From Dickeya undicola (lineage in GTDB: Bacteria; Pseudomonadota; Gammaproteobacteria; Enterobacterales; Enterobacteriaceae), in assembly GCF_000784735.1 (NCBI RefSeq), contig NZ_JSYG01000004.1, positions 124,001-188,000 on the forward strand: a stretch of 64,000 bases of DNA, read 5' to 3'. The first letter of the stretch is position 1. Every line of letters starts with the position of its first letter. The notes beneath the pieces were generated by a model. The model searched no databases and was not told where the DNA came from. It saw only the letters and a list, made by a program, of their open reading frames with translations. Positions 17,505 to 25,767 of the stretch are shown piece by piece. A program made the position numbers and the translations under genes.

Positions 17505-18293
17505 TCAGGAATACGCCACCAGCGTACGCTGGCACAGCTCGGAGCGGACGCAGTCCTCTTTGCCAAAGGTGACAATGCCCACCATACCATCCTCCGTGAA
17601 TCGTTCCAACGCATCACGCAGGCCCGACTTCACGCCCACGGGCAGGTCGCATTGCGTAATATCACCATTGACGATCACCGTGACATTCTCGCCCAGACGT
17701 GTCAGGAACATCTTCATCTGATTGACGGTAACGTTCTGTGCTTCATCCAGAATCACTACGGCATTCTCGAACGTCCGTCCACGCATATAGGCGAATGGCG
17801 CAATCTCCACTTTGGCGATTTCCGGCCTCAGGCAATACTGCAAGAAGGAAGAGCCGAGCCGACGTTGCAACACGTCATACACCGGCCGAAAATAAGGCGC
17901 GAATTTCTCCGCGATGTCGCCCGGCAGGAAACCGAGATCCTCTTCCGCCTGTAATACCGGCCGTGTAACAATAATACGTTCAACCTCTTTATGAAGCAGT
18001 GCTTCGGCCGCTTTGGCCGCACTGAGAAACGTTTTGCCACAACCCGCCTCACCGGTGGCAAAGATTAACTGTTTATTTTCTATTGCAGACAAGTAGTGTT
18101 CCTGAGCTGGGGTTCGGGCCTCAATCATTGAGGTGTCGCGGCTTTCACGCGCCATACCGATAGCTTCAATGCCGCCCAACTGAACCAGAGAAGTGACCGA
18201 ATCTTCTTCACGCTGACGATGACTGCGCGATTCGCGTCTGATCACACGTTTGGCTTCACGACGCGCTTTGATCACTGCTTTTTGTCTTCCCAT
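17505..18293 (-). CDS. phoH: PhoH, phosphate-starvation-type ATPase
   Basis: A 262-residue PhoH-family protein. The Walker A motif GEAGCGKT is at residues 81-88 and Walker B VVILDEAQN near 170; the N-terminus MGRQKAVIKARREAKRVIRR is the same as in E. coli PhoH, which separates it from the YbeZ/PhoL paralogue. The family comprises predicted ATPases related to superfamily I helicases; in E. coli phoH is PhoB-induced. I found no convincing Pho box in the 530-base upstream region. AAGGTG lies five bases before the ATG. It follows fliAZ in the same direction but far away. Confidence 0.93.
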   Translation of the reverse strand: MGRQKAVIKARREAKRVIRRESRSHRQREEDSVTSLVQLGGIEAIGMARESRDTSMIEARTPAQEHYLSAIENKQLIFATGEAGCGKTFLSAAKAAEALLHKEVERIIVTRPVLQAEEDLGFLPGDIAEKFAPYFRPVYDVLQRRLGSSFLQYCLRPEIAKVEIAPFAYMRGRTFENAVVILDEAQNVTVNQMKMFLTRLGENVTVIVNGDITQCDLPVGVKSGLRDALERFTEDGMVGIVTFGKEDCVRSELCQRTLVAYS

Positions 18294-18793
18294 AGTGGCA
18301 CCTTACAGTTTGTTTCACTGACCGAACGACCTAAAGCCGACGGTGTTTTGTTCACAAATGAGGTTTGGCTTCCTTATTAAGCCGTAACGCAGGTGGGATG
18401 AAAAAAACCGATGCAAAATTGGCGCTGTCACCACTGTAGGTATGACGGCGCACTCGGCATCAGCGTTGGAGAATGGAGCGGGAATCACTCCAGGGAACAT
18501 ATCGTAACTATCAGGGGGCAGTGAGAAAATGAAGCGGGAGGGAGATCCTCCGCATCGATAAACCGATAAATGCGGGCGAATTTGCTGGCTATTCCGTCCA
18601 GGGAAGGACTCTACCATTCGCGCTCCTCACTGTGACAATAACTATTCGGGTGAATAATGATTGACCGTATCAGGCACCCGACATCTGAAGATGAAATTAC
18701 CGTCCACAGATGTCATTACGATGACAGTGCTATATTTTGCCCCGGTATGGCAAGTGTTTTCACATCACCATAACATAAAACTATGAGCCAGGT
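18294..18793. other. Intergenic region between phoH and fliZ
   Basis: About 500 bases without a recognisable gene. The phoH promoter should be in here (minus strand), but I cannot identify it. In E. coli the cystine-binding gene tcyJ (fliY) follows fliZ; here it is absent. Confidence 0.5.
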
Positions 18794-18817
18794 TTCCTCC
18801 GCTCGTCAGCGGAGGAA
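18794..18817 (-). terminator. Hairpin downstream of fliZ
   Basis: TTCCTCCGCT-CGTC-AGCGGAGGAA is a perfect 10-base-arm stem nine bases after the fliZ stop. The T run is poor, so it may be a weak terminator or a 3'-end stabiliser. Confidence 0.55.
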
Positions 18818-18825
18818 CGAGAAGG

Positions 18826-19338
18826 CTAGTAATGCTTCTGCCAATGTAGATATTGATCATACTTCCGCAGAGCACTGCGGTATGTATTCTGCTCGATATC
18901 AGGCAAATAATCGCAAATACGTTGCTGAATATTGCCATCCGAGGAGAAACTTTCCTGCGGATAATTCTTTAACAGCAGCAATTCATCAAGGCGCCGCAAG
19001 CGGATGACATATTCCCGCATCGTGCTATGACGCACTTCAGTCTGTTCGATCAGATACTGTGTAAACGCTTTGATATCGAAATAATTGGCGTGCGTATTGC
19101 AGAAAACTTCACTGCAAAAACGACATAAGGGGATGAGTTCTTCTTGCACAGACTCCCAAATAGCGTTGTCAATCAACCGATCCATCATGGCTATCGACTT
19201 TTTATTGATGAGCTGATCGCGGAATACCAGCGAAACACGATCCAGTTCCTTGGCACAATTGGCGCAGTGTGTTTGCCTGTGTTTGAAGTCTTTTAAATAA
19301 CGGCTAAGAAGCTGCTTCTTCCTGGTTGCTTGAGGCAT
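18826..19338 (-). CDS. fliZ: Flagellar regulator FliZ
   Basis: A 170-residue protein matching FliZ (183 in E. coli): SRYLKDFKHRQTHCANCAKELDRVSLV near the start, the Cys pair in LCRFCSEVFC, and the core YVIRLRRLDELL resembling a core-recombinase-type DNA-binding part. FliZ supports flagellar class 2 expression and opposes RpoS-dependent genes, setting the choice between motility and the curli/sessile state; in soft-rot bacteria it is expected to act similarly. It is 54 bases after fliA in the same operon. Confidence 0.95.
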   Translation of the reverse strand: MPQATRKKQLLSRYLKDFKHRQTHCANCAKELDRVSLVFRDQLINKKSIAMMDRLIDNAIWESVQEELIPLCRFCSEVFCNTHANYFDIKAFTQYLIEQTEVRHSTMREYVIRLRRLDELLLLKNYPQESFSSDGNIQQRICDYLPDIEQNTYRSALRKYDQYLHWQKHY

Positions 19339-19392
19339 GAGTCCATTCCTGACAGTAGTGTGGGTACAACTACATATCTGCGTGCTCCAAAA

Positions 19393-20115
19393 TTAAATAT
19401 CACTCATTAATTTCGCACGCAGACGCTTTATCGCCTGGCTATGCAACTGACTAACGCGCGACTCCCCGACTTCCAGAACTGCCCCAATCTCCTTTAGGTT
19501 CAGCTCTTCCTGATAATAGAGGGTCAACACCATTTTCTCCCGCTCTGGTAGGCTCTCAATCGCATCCATCACTCGCTGGCGTAAATTCACGTCCATCAAT
19601 TGATTTAACGGATTGGCTTCTTCATTTCCTTCCAGTAACGCCTCAGCGCTATCCCCATGCTCTTCCCGCCACTCATCGTAAGAAAACAACTGGCTATTGT
19701 TGGTATCCAGAAGAATCTGTCGATATTCCTCCAGCGGGATGTTCAGGGTTTGGGCCACTTCCTGCTCGGTTGGAGCCCGGCCGAGTGACTGTTCAGCCTG
19801 TTGCATTGCCTGAGCGACCTCACGGGCGTTACGCCTGACGCTGCGCGGTGCCCAGTCCCGGCTGCGCAACTCATCCAGCATCGCGCCACGAATACGTTGC
19901 ACGGCATAGGTAGTGAATGCCGTGCCCTGCAACGAATCATAACGTTCTACAGCACTGAGCAGCCCAATTCCTCCCGCTTGCAGGAGATCATCGAGTTCAA
20001 CGCTCGCCGGAAGACGAACCTGTAAGCGTAAGGCTTCATGGCGCACCAAAGGAACATAGCGCTTCCATAATGAATTTTTATCCATTGTGCCTTCAGCGGT
20101 ATACAGTTCGCTCAC
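19393..20115 (-). CDS. fliA: Flagellar sigma factor FliA (sigma-28)
   Basis: A 240-residue sigma factor (239 in E. coli). Region 2 reads ELDDLLQAGGIGLLSAVERYDSLQGTAFTTYAVQRIRGAMLDELRS, region 3 APTEQEVAQTL, and region 4 LPEREKMVLTLYYQEELNLKEIGAVLEVGESRVSQLHSQAIKRLR. It directs RNA polymerase to the late flagellar promoters, four of which are visible in this window (fliC, fliD, flgK, flgM), and is held by the anti-sigma factor FlgM encoded at 56577. The start is GTG at 20115, as in E. coli. Transcribed with fliZ. Confidence 0.98.
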   Translation of the reverse strand: MSELYTAEGTMDKNSLWKRYVPLVRHEALRLQVRLPASVELDDLLQAGGIGLLSAVERYDSLQGTAFTTYAVQRIRGAMLDELRSRDWAPRSVRRNAREVAQAMQQAEQSLGRAPTEQEVAQTLNIPLEEYRQILLDTNNSQLFSYDEWREEHGDSAEALLEGNEEANPLNQLMDVNLRQRVMDAIESLPEREKMVLTLYYQEELNLKEIGAVLEVGESRVSQLHSQAIKRLRAKLMSDI

Positions 20116-20176
20116 AGTGATAAATACCTATAAAATTAAGGTGCTCAGTAACATTATGCGTTTAGCATACTATGGC

Positions 20177-20216
20177 AATCGGCAGAATAGGTGTAGAAAA
20201 AAGGCTTTTTTCAGAT
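20177..20216. promoter_or_regulatory. Candidate FlhD4C2 box upstream of fliA
   Basis: AATCGGCAGAATAGG followed after ten bases by AGGCTTTTTTCAGAT resembles the FlhDC inverted repeat AATGGCAGAAATAGCG-N10/11-CGCTATTTCTGCCATT. The left half is good, the right half degenerate. It lies 60-100 bases before the fliA start. Confidence 0.4.
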
Positions 20217-20387
20217 ATGAGCCGGATGCCCTTCCTGAATATTGTAGCCGCTATAGCGTAAGGTGGATACCTTCCAGCAGTCGGCACCAACCATTTTTGT
20301 GATGTGCAGTTATTGACTGATAATGCAAGAAACTATTAATACAATAATAGTCATGATGTCAGAAACGACACCAGGCAACCAATAAAG

Positions 20388-20516
20388 GTATACCCAAAAT
20401 AATTCGAGTTGCAGGAAGACGGTAATCGAGTGAATCCCCAGGAGCTTACTCAAGTCAGTGACCAGGGTGAACGAGGGCAGCCAACGCACCTGCAACTTGA
20501 AGTATGATGGGTATAT
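20388..20516. repeat. ERIC (IRU) element
   Basis: A complete enterobacterial repetitive intergenic consensus of about 129 bases: outer end GTATACCC...CGAGTTGCAGG, the well-known core GTGAATCCCCAGGAGCTTAC, then GTGACCAGGGTGAACGAGGGC, and the inverted end TGCAACTTGAAGTATGATGG. It sits exactly between the last gene of the glycan island and fliA. Confidence 0.95.
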
Positions 20517-20616
20517 ACGGTGATAAACCGCTATTTCTGACGGTCGACAGAATAAAAGGTAACCAAGGAATAAAGCACCATTCCATTGATGCCTTATTCC
20601 TGTTGCTCAACAAATC

Positions 20617-22047
20617 TTAGTTGTTAATTTTATTTTCATATTTTTCAACAAGATAATCTTTGTATTCCGAGTAGCGATTTTGCGCATCCTTGATAGTCGT
20701 TACCACCCAGGCAAATGAACTTTCTCTGTGATTGACGTCACATGCTGAGGTCGAGTCTATCCTCGAAATATCATGCATCTCAGGTATCTCATCCACTGCA
20801 GCAGAGAGAGCAACCTGATCCAAAAACCAAACAACATTATTTTTATACAAATTATCCCAAATAAAGTGAGCGACTTTATCGATAAAGGCTGTTGACAGTT
20901 CCCCACCTTTAAGATAGACAAACCCTGCGAATACTTTCTCCCAGAATGGTGAGTTATCGTCTTTCGTAATAAGTACATCACCTGATAAATCAATAGAGTG
21001 CTCGATTAAGCTCCAGTTCTTCCTCACCAGACAATCCGCATCCAGAATCAATAGTGGCCCTTCGTTTATGGACAACAAATAACTAGCAAAAATAAACCGT
21101 CTCGATGCGTAGTGAACATTTACCCCAGGGACATCGCCAAATGTCTCTGTTGAGCATGAAATATTTAACTCTGGGAATTGCTGTTTTTTCGCTTTAATAT
21201 CATTAAACGTTTCATCATCAATATTGTAGACATGGATGTGAACATTCAAGCTATCTTTATTGGTTTCATATAATGAATATAGCAGATAAATAGTATGCTG
21301 ATGATAGTACTTTACATCACAGGAAACTAAAACCGTAGGTTTTTTATTTTTGTTTTCTTTTTGCAATAGCCATGTGTAACTTTCATAAGGCAGTTGATTT
21401 CTCGCTGAAACGAGAGAAGTGAAATCAATATAACTATTGGGATATGCACCATTTTTAAATATGGTCGTCACTATCATCAACAACGCCAATGGGTCTTCAC
21501 CGATCAAGTACGAATTCTCAGTCATCTTTTTAACGAGAAGAAATGCGTACTCATAATTCTCTTCAACAATACAGGTAAGCAATAAGATCTTGAAAACGAC
21601 AGGTACATCAACTAATAACGAAAAGTTACTTTCTATTAAGGCAACCGCATGTTCTACCGCTCCCACACGGAATAAAATTTGTATCGATGCAACTAAATAT
21701 TCTAAGTTTGGTGTCAAGTTAATGGCATCAATAAGTGAATTGACTATACCCTCTACATAATCGGGAGGTAACTTGACTTGTTGCCCACCCCATTTATCAT
21801 CGAATGCCAGATTAGACAGAGCAATAGTCTGCAACATCAACCTCAGTGCTTTATCCTGTGCTTCAGGCAAATTACTTGGACTCTCAGCAAGTTTTTTATT
21901 CAACTGATAAATATCACAACTTCTTTTGCCAATTAAATCAATGATCATATCTTTAGGAAGATCACCAACATCACCCAGCATAATTTCTCGACTAAACACA
22001 TCGCGATAATACTGATGCGCGGATTTCATATGCATGTAATTATTCAT
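20617..22047 (-). CDS. Putative glycosyltransferase with helical N-terminal half
   Basis: A 476-residue protein. The C-terminal half (from about 235) looks like a GT-A-type transferase: TVLVSCDVKYYHQHTIYLLYSLYE, then GPLLILDADCLVRKNW with a DxD motif (Asp336-Ala-Asp338) for metal and nucleotide-sugar binding, and a late WFLDQVALSAAV stretch with Asp/Gln as in related enzymes. The N-terminal half is helical, possibly repeat-like (LEYLVASIQILFRVGAVEHAVALIE). Start chosen at 22047 because AGAAGG lies seven bases upstream; the frame is open to 22110. The gene is strikingly AT-rich. Last gene of the island, 83 bases after the oxidoreductase. The likely acceptor is flagellin or a sugar already on it; this is inferred from position. 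Confidence 0.7.
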   Translation of the reverse strand: MNNYMHMKSAHQYYRDVFSREIMLGDVGDLPKDMIIDLIGKRSCDIYQLNKKLAESPSNLPEAQDKALRLMLQTIALSNLAFDDKWGGQQVKLPPDYVEGIVNSLIDAINLTPNLEYLVASIQILFRVGAVEHAVALIESNFSLLVDVPVVFKILLLTCIVEENYEYAFLLVKKMTENSYLIGEDPLALLMIVTTIFKNGAYPNSYIDFTSLVSARNQLPYESYTWLLQKENKNKKPTVLVSCDVKYYHQHTIYLLYSLYETNKDSLNVHIHVYNIDDETFNDIKAKKQQFPELNISCSTETFGDVPGVNVHYASRRFIFASYLLSINEGPLLILDADCLVRKNWSLIEHSIDLSGDVLITKDDNSPFWEKVFAGFVYLKGGELSTAFIDKVAHFIWDNLYKNNVVWFLDQVALSAAVDEIPEMHDISRIDSTSACDVNHRESSFAWVVTTIKDAQNRYSEYKDYLVEKYENKINN

Positions 22048-22130
22048 AAGTAGCCTTCTAAAAGGTTTTCCTGCACTTAAACTATCAACCATATGGCATA
22101 AAAATACCATATGGACATTATATGCTGTTA

Positions 22131-23261
22131 TTATGACAGTGTTATACGCCCGCCAGAATGCGCGCTGGCGGCAGCGGCCTGGAGATAACGAATACCTCGC
22201 ATCGCAACATCGGCACCAAACACATACTCGTGTGTACCTTCTTTCAGATAGGAAGCAACATCCTCGTAGTAATTAGCAAATGCTTCAATGAATCCAGCAG
22301 GGTGGCCTGCTTTAAAGCGGTTGTATCGTGGCTGGGATGCGATCAGGTTATCCGGATGCGTCCGGTCTATTACATAGGAAACGCCGTTAATATTGCAGAG
22401 TTTCAAATGTTCAGGGTCCATTTGCAGCCATTCAGCCGATCCTTTGCTACCATAAACCCGGATACGCAGCCCATTGCGGTAACCCAATGCTGCCTTGGTG
22501 TACCAGTAATTGCACACCACCTGATTGGTGTAACCAGAGATGCAGTGAACCGTATCCACCACATCTGGAATCTCACCGAATCGATGGTGCACCGCATACA
22601 CATCCTGCGCCTGCTCACCGATGATGAAATCCACCATTTGATGGGCATGAACCCCCAAGTCCAGCGACACGGTAGGGATCACGCCATCATGCTGACGCCA
22701 GTCCTGCGGGCGCGGCACCGCCCCACTCTTCACATGACGCAGAAACCCCTCCTGGGGCATTTCAACCATAACCTGCCTGATCTGGCCCAGCTCACCATCG
22801 GCGATCCGCTGCTTTAACTCCCTGACCATCGGGTAACCGGAATAATTGAAAGTAACCAGCAGAGTCCCCTTCATGTGCTCCAGCGCCTGCTGAATCTCGG
22901 CCACTTCCTCTACACTGGTTGCCAGCGACTTCTCACAGATAACGGGCAGTTGATGCTCAATACAAGCAATGACAATATCTTTATGCGTCGGCGTCGGTGT
23001 CAGAATGATCACCGCATCCAGTTTGCTGGCTTCGGCCTGCAAAAAGCCGCTCAAATCGCGATACACACGGTCTTCATGAATTCCCCAACTGGCAGCGGTT
23101 TGTTGATTGATATCATCATGCCGACTGAAAAAACCTGACACCAGTTCGAAATGTCCATCCATCTGCGAAGCAATCTTGTGTGTTTCACCGATTGCTGAAT
23201 TAATACCTCCGCCAATGAACCCGACTTTTAATGCCTCACCGTTGTTTGTCATACTTTTCAT
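22131..23261 (-). CDS. Gfo/Idh/MocA-family oxidoreductase
   Basis: A 376-residue NAD(P)-dependent oxidoreductase. The Rossmann motif VGFIGGGI is at residues 13-20; DAVIILTPTPTHKDIVIACIEHQLPVICEKSLATS holds the conserved EK pair (Lys111). SLDLGVHAHQMVDFIIG contains the catalytic-type D-x-x-x-H, and the C-terminal alpha/beta domain follows. Family members oxidise or reduce sugars, including nucleotide sugars in glycan synthesis (for example WlbA-type enzymes). Its ATG overlaps the stop of the ATP-grasp gene by four bases (ATGA), showing translational coupling. A role in making the donor sugar of the island is inferred. Confidence 0.88.
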   Translation of the reverse strand: MKSMTNNGEALKVGFIGGGINSAIGETHKIASQMDGHFELVSGFFSRHDDINQQTAASWGIHEDRVYRDLSGFLQAEASKLDAVIILTPTPTHKDIVIACIEHQLPVICEKSLATSVEEVAEIQQALEHMKGTLLVTFNYSGYPMVRELKQRIADGELGQIRQVMVEMPQEGFLRHVKSGAVPRPQDWRQHDGVIPTVSLDLGVHAHQMVDFIIGEQAQDVYAVHHRFGEIPDVVDTVHCISGYTNQVVCNYWYTKAALGYRNGLRIRVYGSKGSAEWLQMDPEHLKLCNINGVSYVIDRTHPDNLIASQPRYNRFKAGHPAGFIEAFANYYEDVASYLKEGTHEYVFGADVAMRGIRYLQAAAASAHSGGRITLS

Positions 23262-24445
23262 TTCGCTTTCCCCAGAAAAGAGTGGCTCACCACCAGGTGA
23301 TTTTTCAGGTTCACTGTGCTTTTTAGCAATTCGGCTTCTTCATCGAAGGTCATAAACACCACGGCAGCGCGATCGCCTGGTGCCGGGTTCAACACTTCGC
23401 CGCTTTTTTTCAGCGCGACACTTTCCAATAATTCACCGGGCAGTTGGTGATAACGCAGCGCATTAAAGATCGTTCTCTCAGACACCGATACGGTATGCCT
23501 GCCAACATAATGGCGAGCCGTTGGCCGCTTATTGGTGAATGTCGACGGCAGCGACAAAAAAGGTGCCACAAAATATTCCGCGTAAGGGATATCGGTGGAA
23601 TAACGAATCAATTGGCAATATAAATCTCCTGGGCAGCGCCGGGTCAGTTCGATCAGCCAAAAATCGTCGCCATTGGCAATAAATTGTGTATGCAGCAGGC
23701 CATCACATAAATTCAGATCGGTAACAATACTGTTGATACAGTCACTGACGGCATTTTTCAGCGTTTCACTCATTTGATGAGCGACACAGCTGCTGTCCAC
23801 CTGATAAGGGTAAACGGTGCAATATTCATTAACGAAGAACTCGCAGGCTATCTCACCATTGCGAATAAAGGCCGAGTGACTGTGCAATGAGCCCTGCTTG
23901 AACTCTTCTATCACGACTTGACCGCTTGCAGAGGAGGATGCAGCCAGTTGATAAGCCGGTAAAATATCCTGCTCACACTGGACTAACGTAATACCACGGC
24001 CACTATAGGCATCCACCGGCTTCACCAAAATTGGGTACGACAGTTGTCCTGCGCAGGCAATATCACGTACCGCAGTGGGAACAGGCAAGCCTTTGCGCTG
24101 AGCATAACTACGAAATTCATCTTTTCTCAGCAAAATGTTGGTTGTCTCAACCGAATCGAAACCAGGCATACCTAATGATTCAGCAACCCAAGCCCCAGTT
24201 TCGTAAGACACATCCGTCACACCGGGTAGGATAGCCTTAACATTTTCCTTTCTGACAATACCGAGGATTGCCTCTTTGTCCGAATAATCTTCAACAATCG
24301 ACCGGGTTGCACGGATATGACCAGGATCGCCCGGTTTACCGCTACACACACCGATGGCAACCCCCTGCTCCAGGCACGCTTCCAGCAGTGGTAACGCAGA
24401 AAAACCGGCATCAAGCATTAAGGCATCTATCGTCGACATATCCAT
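23258..24445 (-). CDS. ATP-grasp ligase
   Basis: A 395-residue protein with ATP-grasp features: an N-terminal Rossmann-like domain (VKAILPGVTDVSYETGAWVAESLGMPG), the ATP-lid region YPILVKPVDAYSGRGITLV (Lys and Gly-rich loop), QVVIEEFKQG, and a late metal-binding stretch FWLIELTRRCPGDLY with Glu/Arg. Such enzymes join a carboxylate to an amine or another nucleophile through an acyl phosphate. In this setting the amine of an amino sugar made by the neighbouring aminotransferase is an attractive acceptor, but this is inference. It overlaps the oxidoreductase gene by four bases and begins 83 bases after the aminotransferase gene. Confidence 0.85.
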   Translation of the reverse strand: MDMSTIDALMLDAGFSALPLLEACLEQGVAIGVCSGKPGDPGHIRATRSIVEDYSDKEAILGIVRKENVKAILPGVTDVSYETGAWVAESLGMPGFDSVETTNILLRKDEFRSYAQRKGLPVPTAVRDIACAGQLSYPILVKPVDAYSGRGITLVQCEQDILPAYQLAASSSASGQVVIEEFKQGSLHSHSAFIRNGEIACEFFVNEYCTVYPYQVDSSCVAHQMSETLKNAVSDCINSIVTDLNLCDGLLHTQFIANGDDFWLIELTRRCPGDLYCQLIRYSTDIPYAEYFVAPFLSLPSTFTNKRPTARHYVGRHTVSVSERTIFNALRYHQLPGELLESVALKKSGEVLNPAPGDRAAVVFMTFDEEAELLKSTVNLKNHLVVSHSFLGKAK

Positions 24446-24528
24446 TCTCTGTTACAAAATTTCAGGTATCTCCTGAGGAGATATGCCCCCTTTGCTCGCG
24501 TTCAGTCGCGATAAGGGGAGCCGGTTCA

Positions 24529-25656
24529 TTAACACACGTTTTCGTTCAACGTGCGCTCGATAATCTCAATGATGCGATCCTGGTCGTCAGCTTCCAGCCC
24601 TGGATAAATAGGAAGACACAACACCGAGTTGGCCACATTCGTCGCTACAGGCAAGTTAGCAGCACTCGCGCTGTTAATACCTCGGTACATTGGGAAGCTG
24701 CTGATTAACGGATAGAAATACCGACGAGACATAATGCCTTGCGCTTTTAACGCACTATATAGTTTCTCTCGAGTATCGAATGAGTAGTCATCCATAAATA
24801 GCGGGAAATAGGCATAATTCCAGTCAATTGAGTCAGGTACGCTCAGCGTTGTTAAACCATGAATCCGGGCTAACCCGTCACGGTAATAGTGATAAATACG
24901 CTTTCTATCTTCCAATGCCTGTTCAATATATTTCAGCTGCAATAAGCCAAACGCGGCCTGCACTTCGTTCATCTTGCCGTTAATACCTGGCGCTACAACG
25001 GTAGTCTCATCCGCAAAACCAAAGTTTTTCAGATAATCAATCCGCTTCTTCATTTTCGCATCAGGGCAGATAATCGCACCGCCTTCTATGGTGTTGAATA
25101 CCTTGGTTGCATGAAAACTCAGGATAGAGAGATCGCCATAATTCAGAATACTGGCTCCGTCTTTTTTGACGCCGAAAGAATGTGCTGCGTCATAAATTAC
25201 TTTTAGACCATACACATCGGCAATTTCCTGAATTTTATCCACATCACAGGGAATACCATAGCAATGGACAGGAAGAATCGCGGATGTGAGAGGTGTAATC
25301 GCCTCTTCGATCTTTTTAGGATCCAGATTACAGGTGACGGGGTCGATATCCACAAAAACAGGTTTCAGGTTATTCCACAGTAACGAATGCGATGTCGCCA
25401 CAAACGAATAAGGCGTGGTGATAACTTCACCGGTGATACGCAATGCCTGCAATGCCGTCAGTAGCGCCAGCGTGCCATTGGTAAACAAGCTCAGGTGCTT
25501 AACACCCAGATACTCTGCCAGTTCCTGCTCAAGTTGCTGATGAAAAGGCCCACCATTTGTCAGGTACTTGTTATCCCATATCTTTTCCAGATAGGGCATA
25601 AACTCATCAAGCTCGGGCAGCAAAGGGCTCGTTACATAGATATTCTTGCTCATCAT
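24529..25656 (-). CDS. DegT/DnrJ/EryC1/StrS-family sugar aminotransferase
   Basis: A 375-residue PLP enzyme. The PLP lysine is Lys185 in LSFHATKVFNTIEGGAI; YDAAHSFGV holds the Asp that contacts the pyridine nitrogen, and TTPYSFVATSHSLLW and HCYGIPCDVDKI are family blocks. The HATK-VF-x-x-EGGA form resembles VioA/FdtB/QdtB-type enzymes that place an amino group on a dTDP-keto-deoxysugar; VioA supplies the flagellin sugar viosamine in Pseudomonas syringae. The exact sugar cannot be told. It lies 111 bases after the methyltransferase-glycosyltransferase gene, in the same direction. The start could be either of two adjacent ATGs. Confidence 0.92.
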   Translation of the reverse strand: MMSKNIYVTSPLLPELDEFMPYLEKIWDNKYLTNGGPFHQQLEQELAEYLGVKHLSLFTNGTLALLTALQALRITGEVITTPYSFVATSHSLLWNNLKPVFVDIDPVTCNLDPKKIEEAITPLTSAILPVHCYGIPCDVDKIQEIADVYGLKVIYDAAHSFGVKKDGASILNYGDLSILSFHATKVFNTIEGGAIICPDAKMKKRIDYLKNFGFADETTVVAPGINGKMNEVQAAFGLLQLKYIEQALEDRKRIYHYYRDGLARIHGLTTLSVPDSIDWNYAYFPLFMDDYSFDTREKLYSALKAQGIMSRRYFYPLISSFPMYRGINSASAANLPVATNVANSVLCLPIYPGLEADDQDRIIEIIERTLNENVC

Positions 25657-25767
25657 TCACCGATCCTTGCGCTTATGTTGCTAAGCAGAATTTTCACATT
25701 TTTTATCAAGTTGATGGCAGAAATCGCCATCTAGTACAATCTAAAGCAACCGTTATCTCTCAGATCT

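Noticed and set aside
18294-18793. A Pho box before phoH.
   Set aside because: I looked for CTGTCATA-type tandem repeats in the upstream region and found only poor matches.
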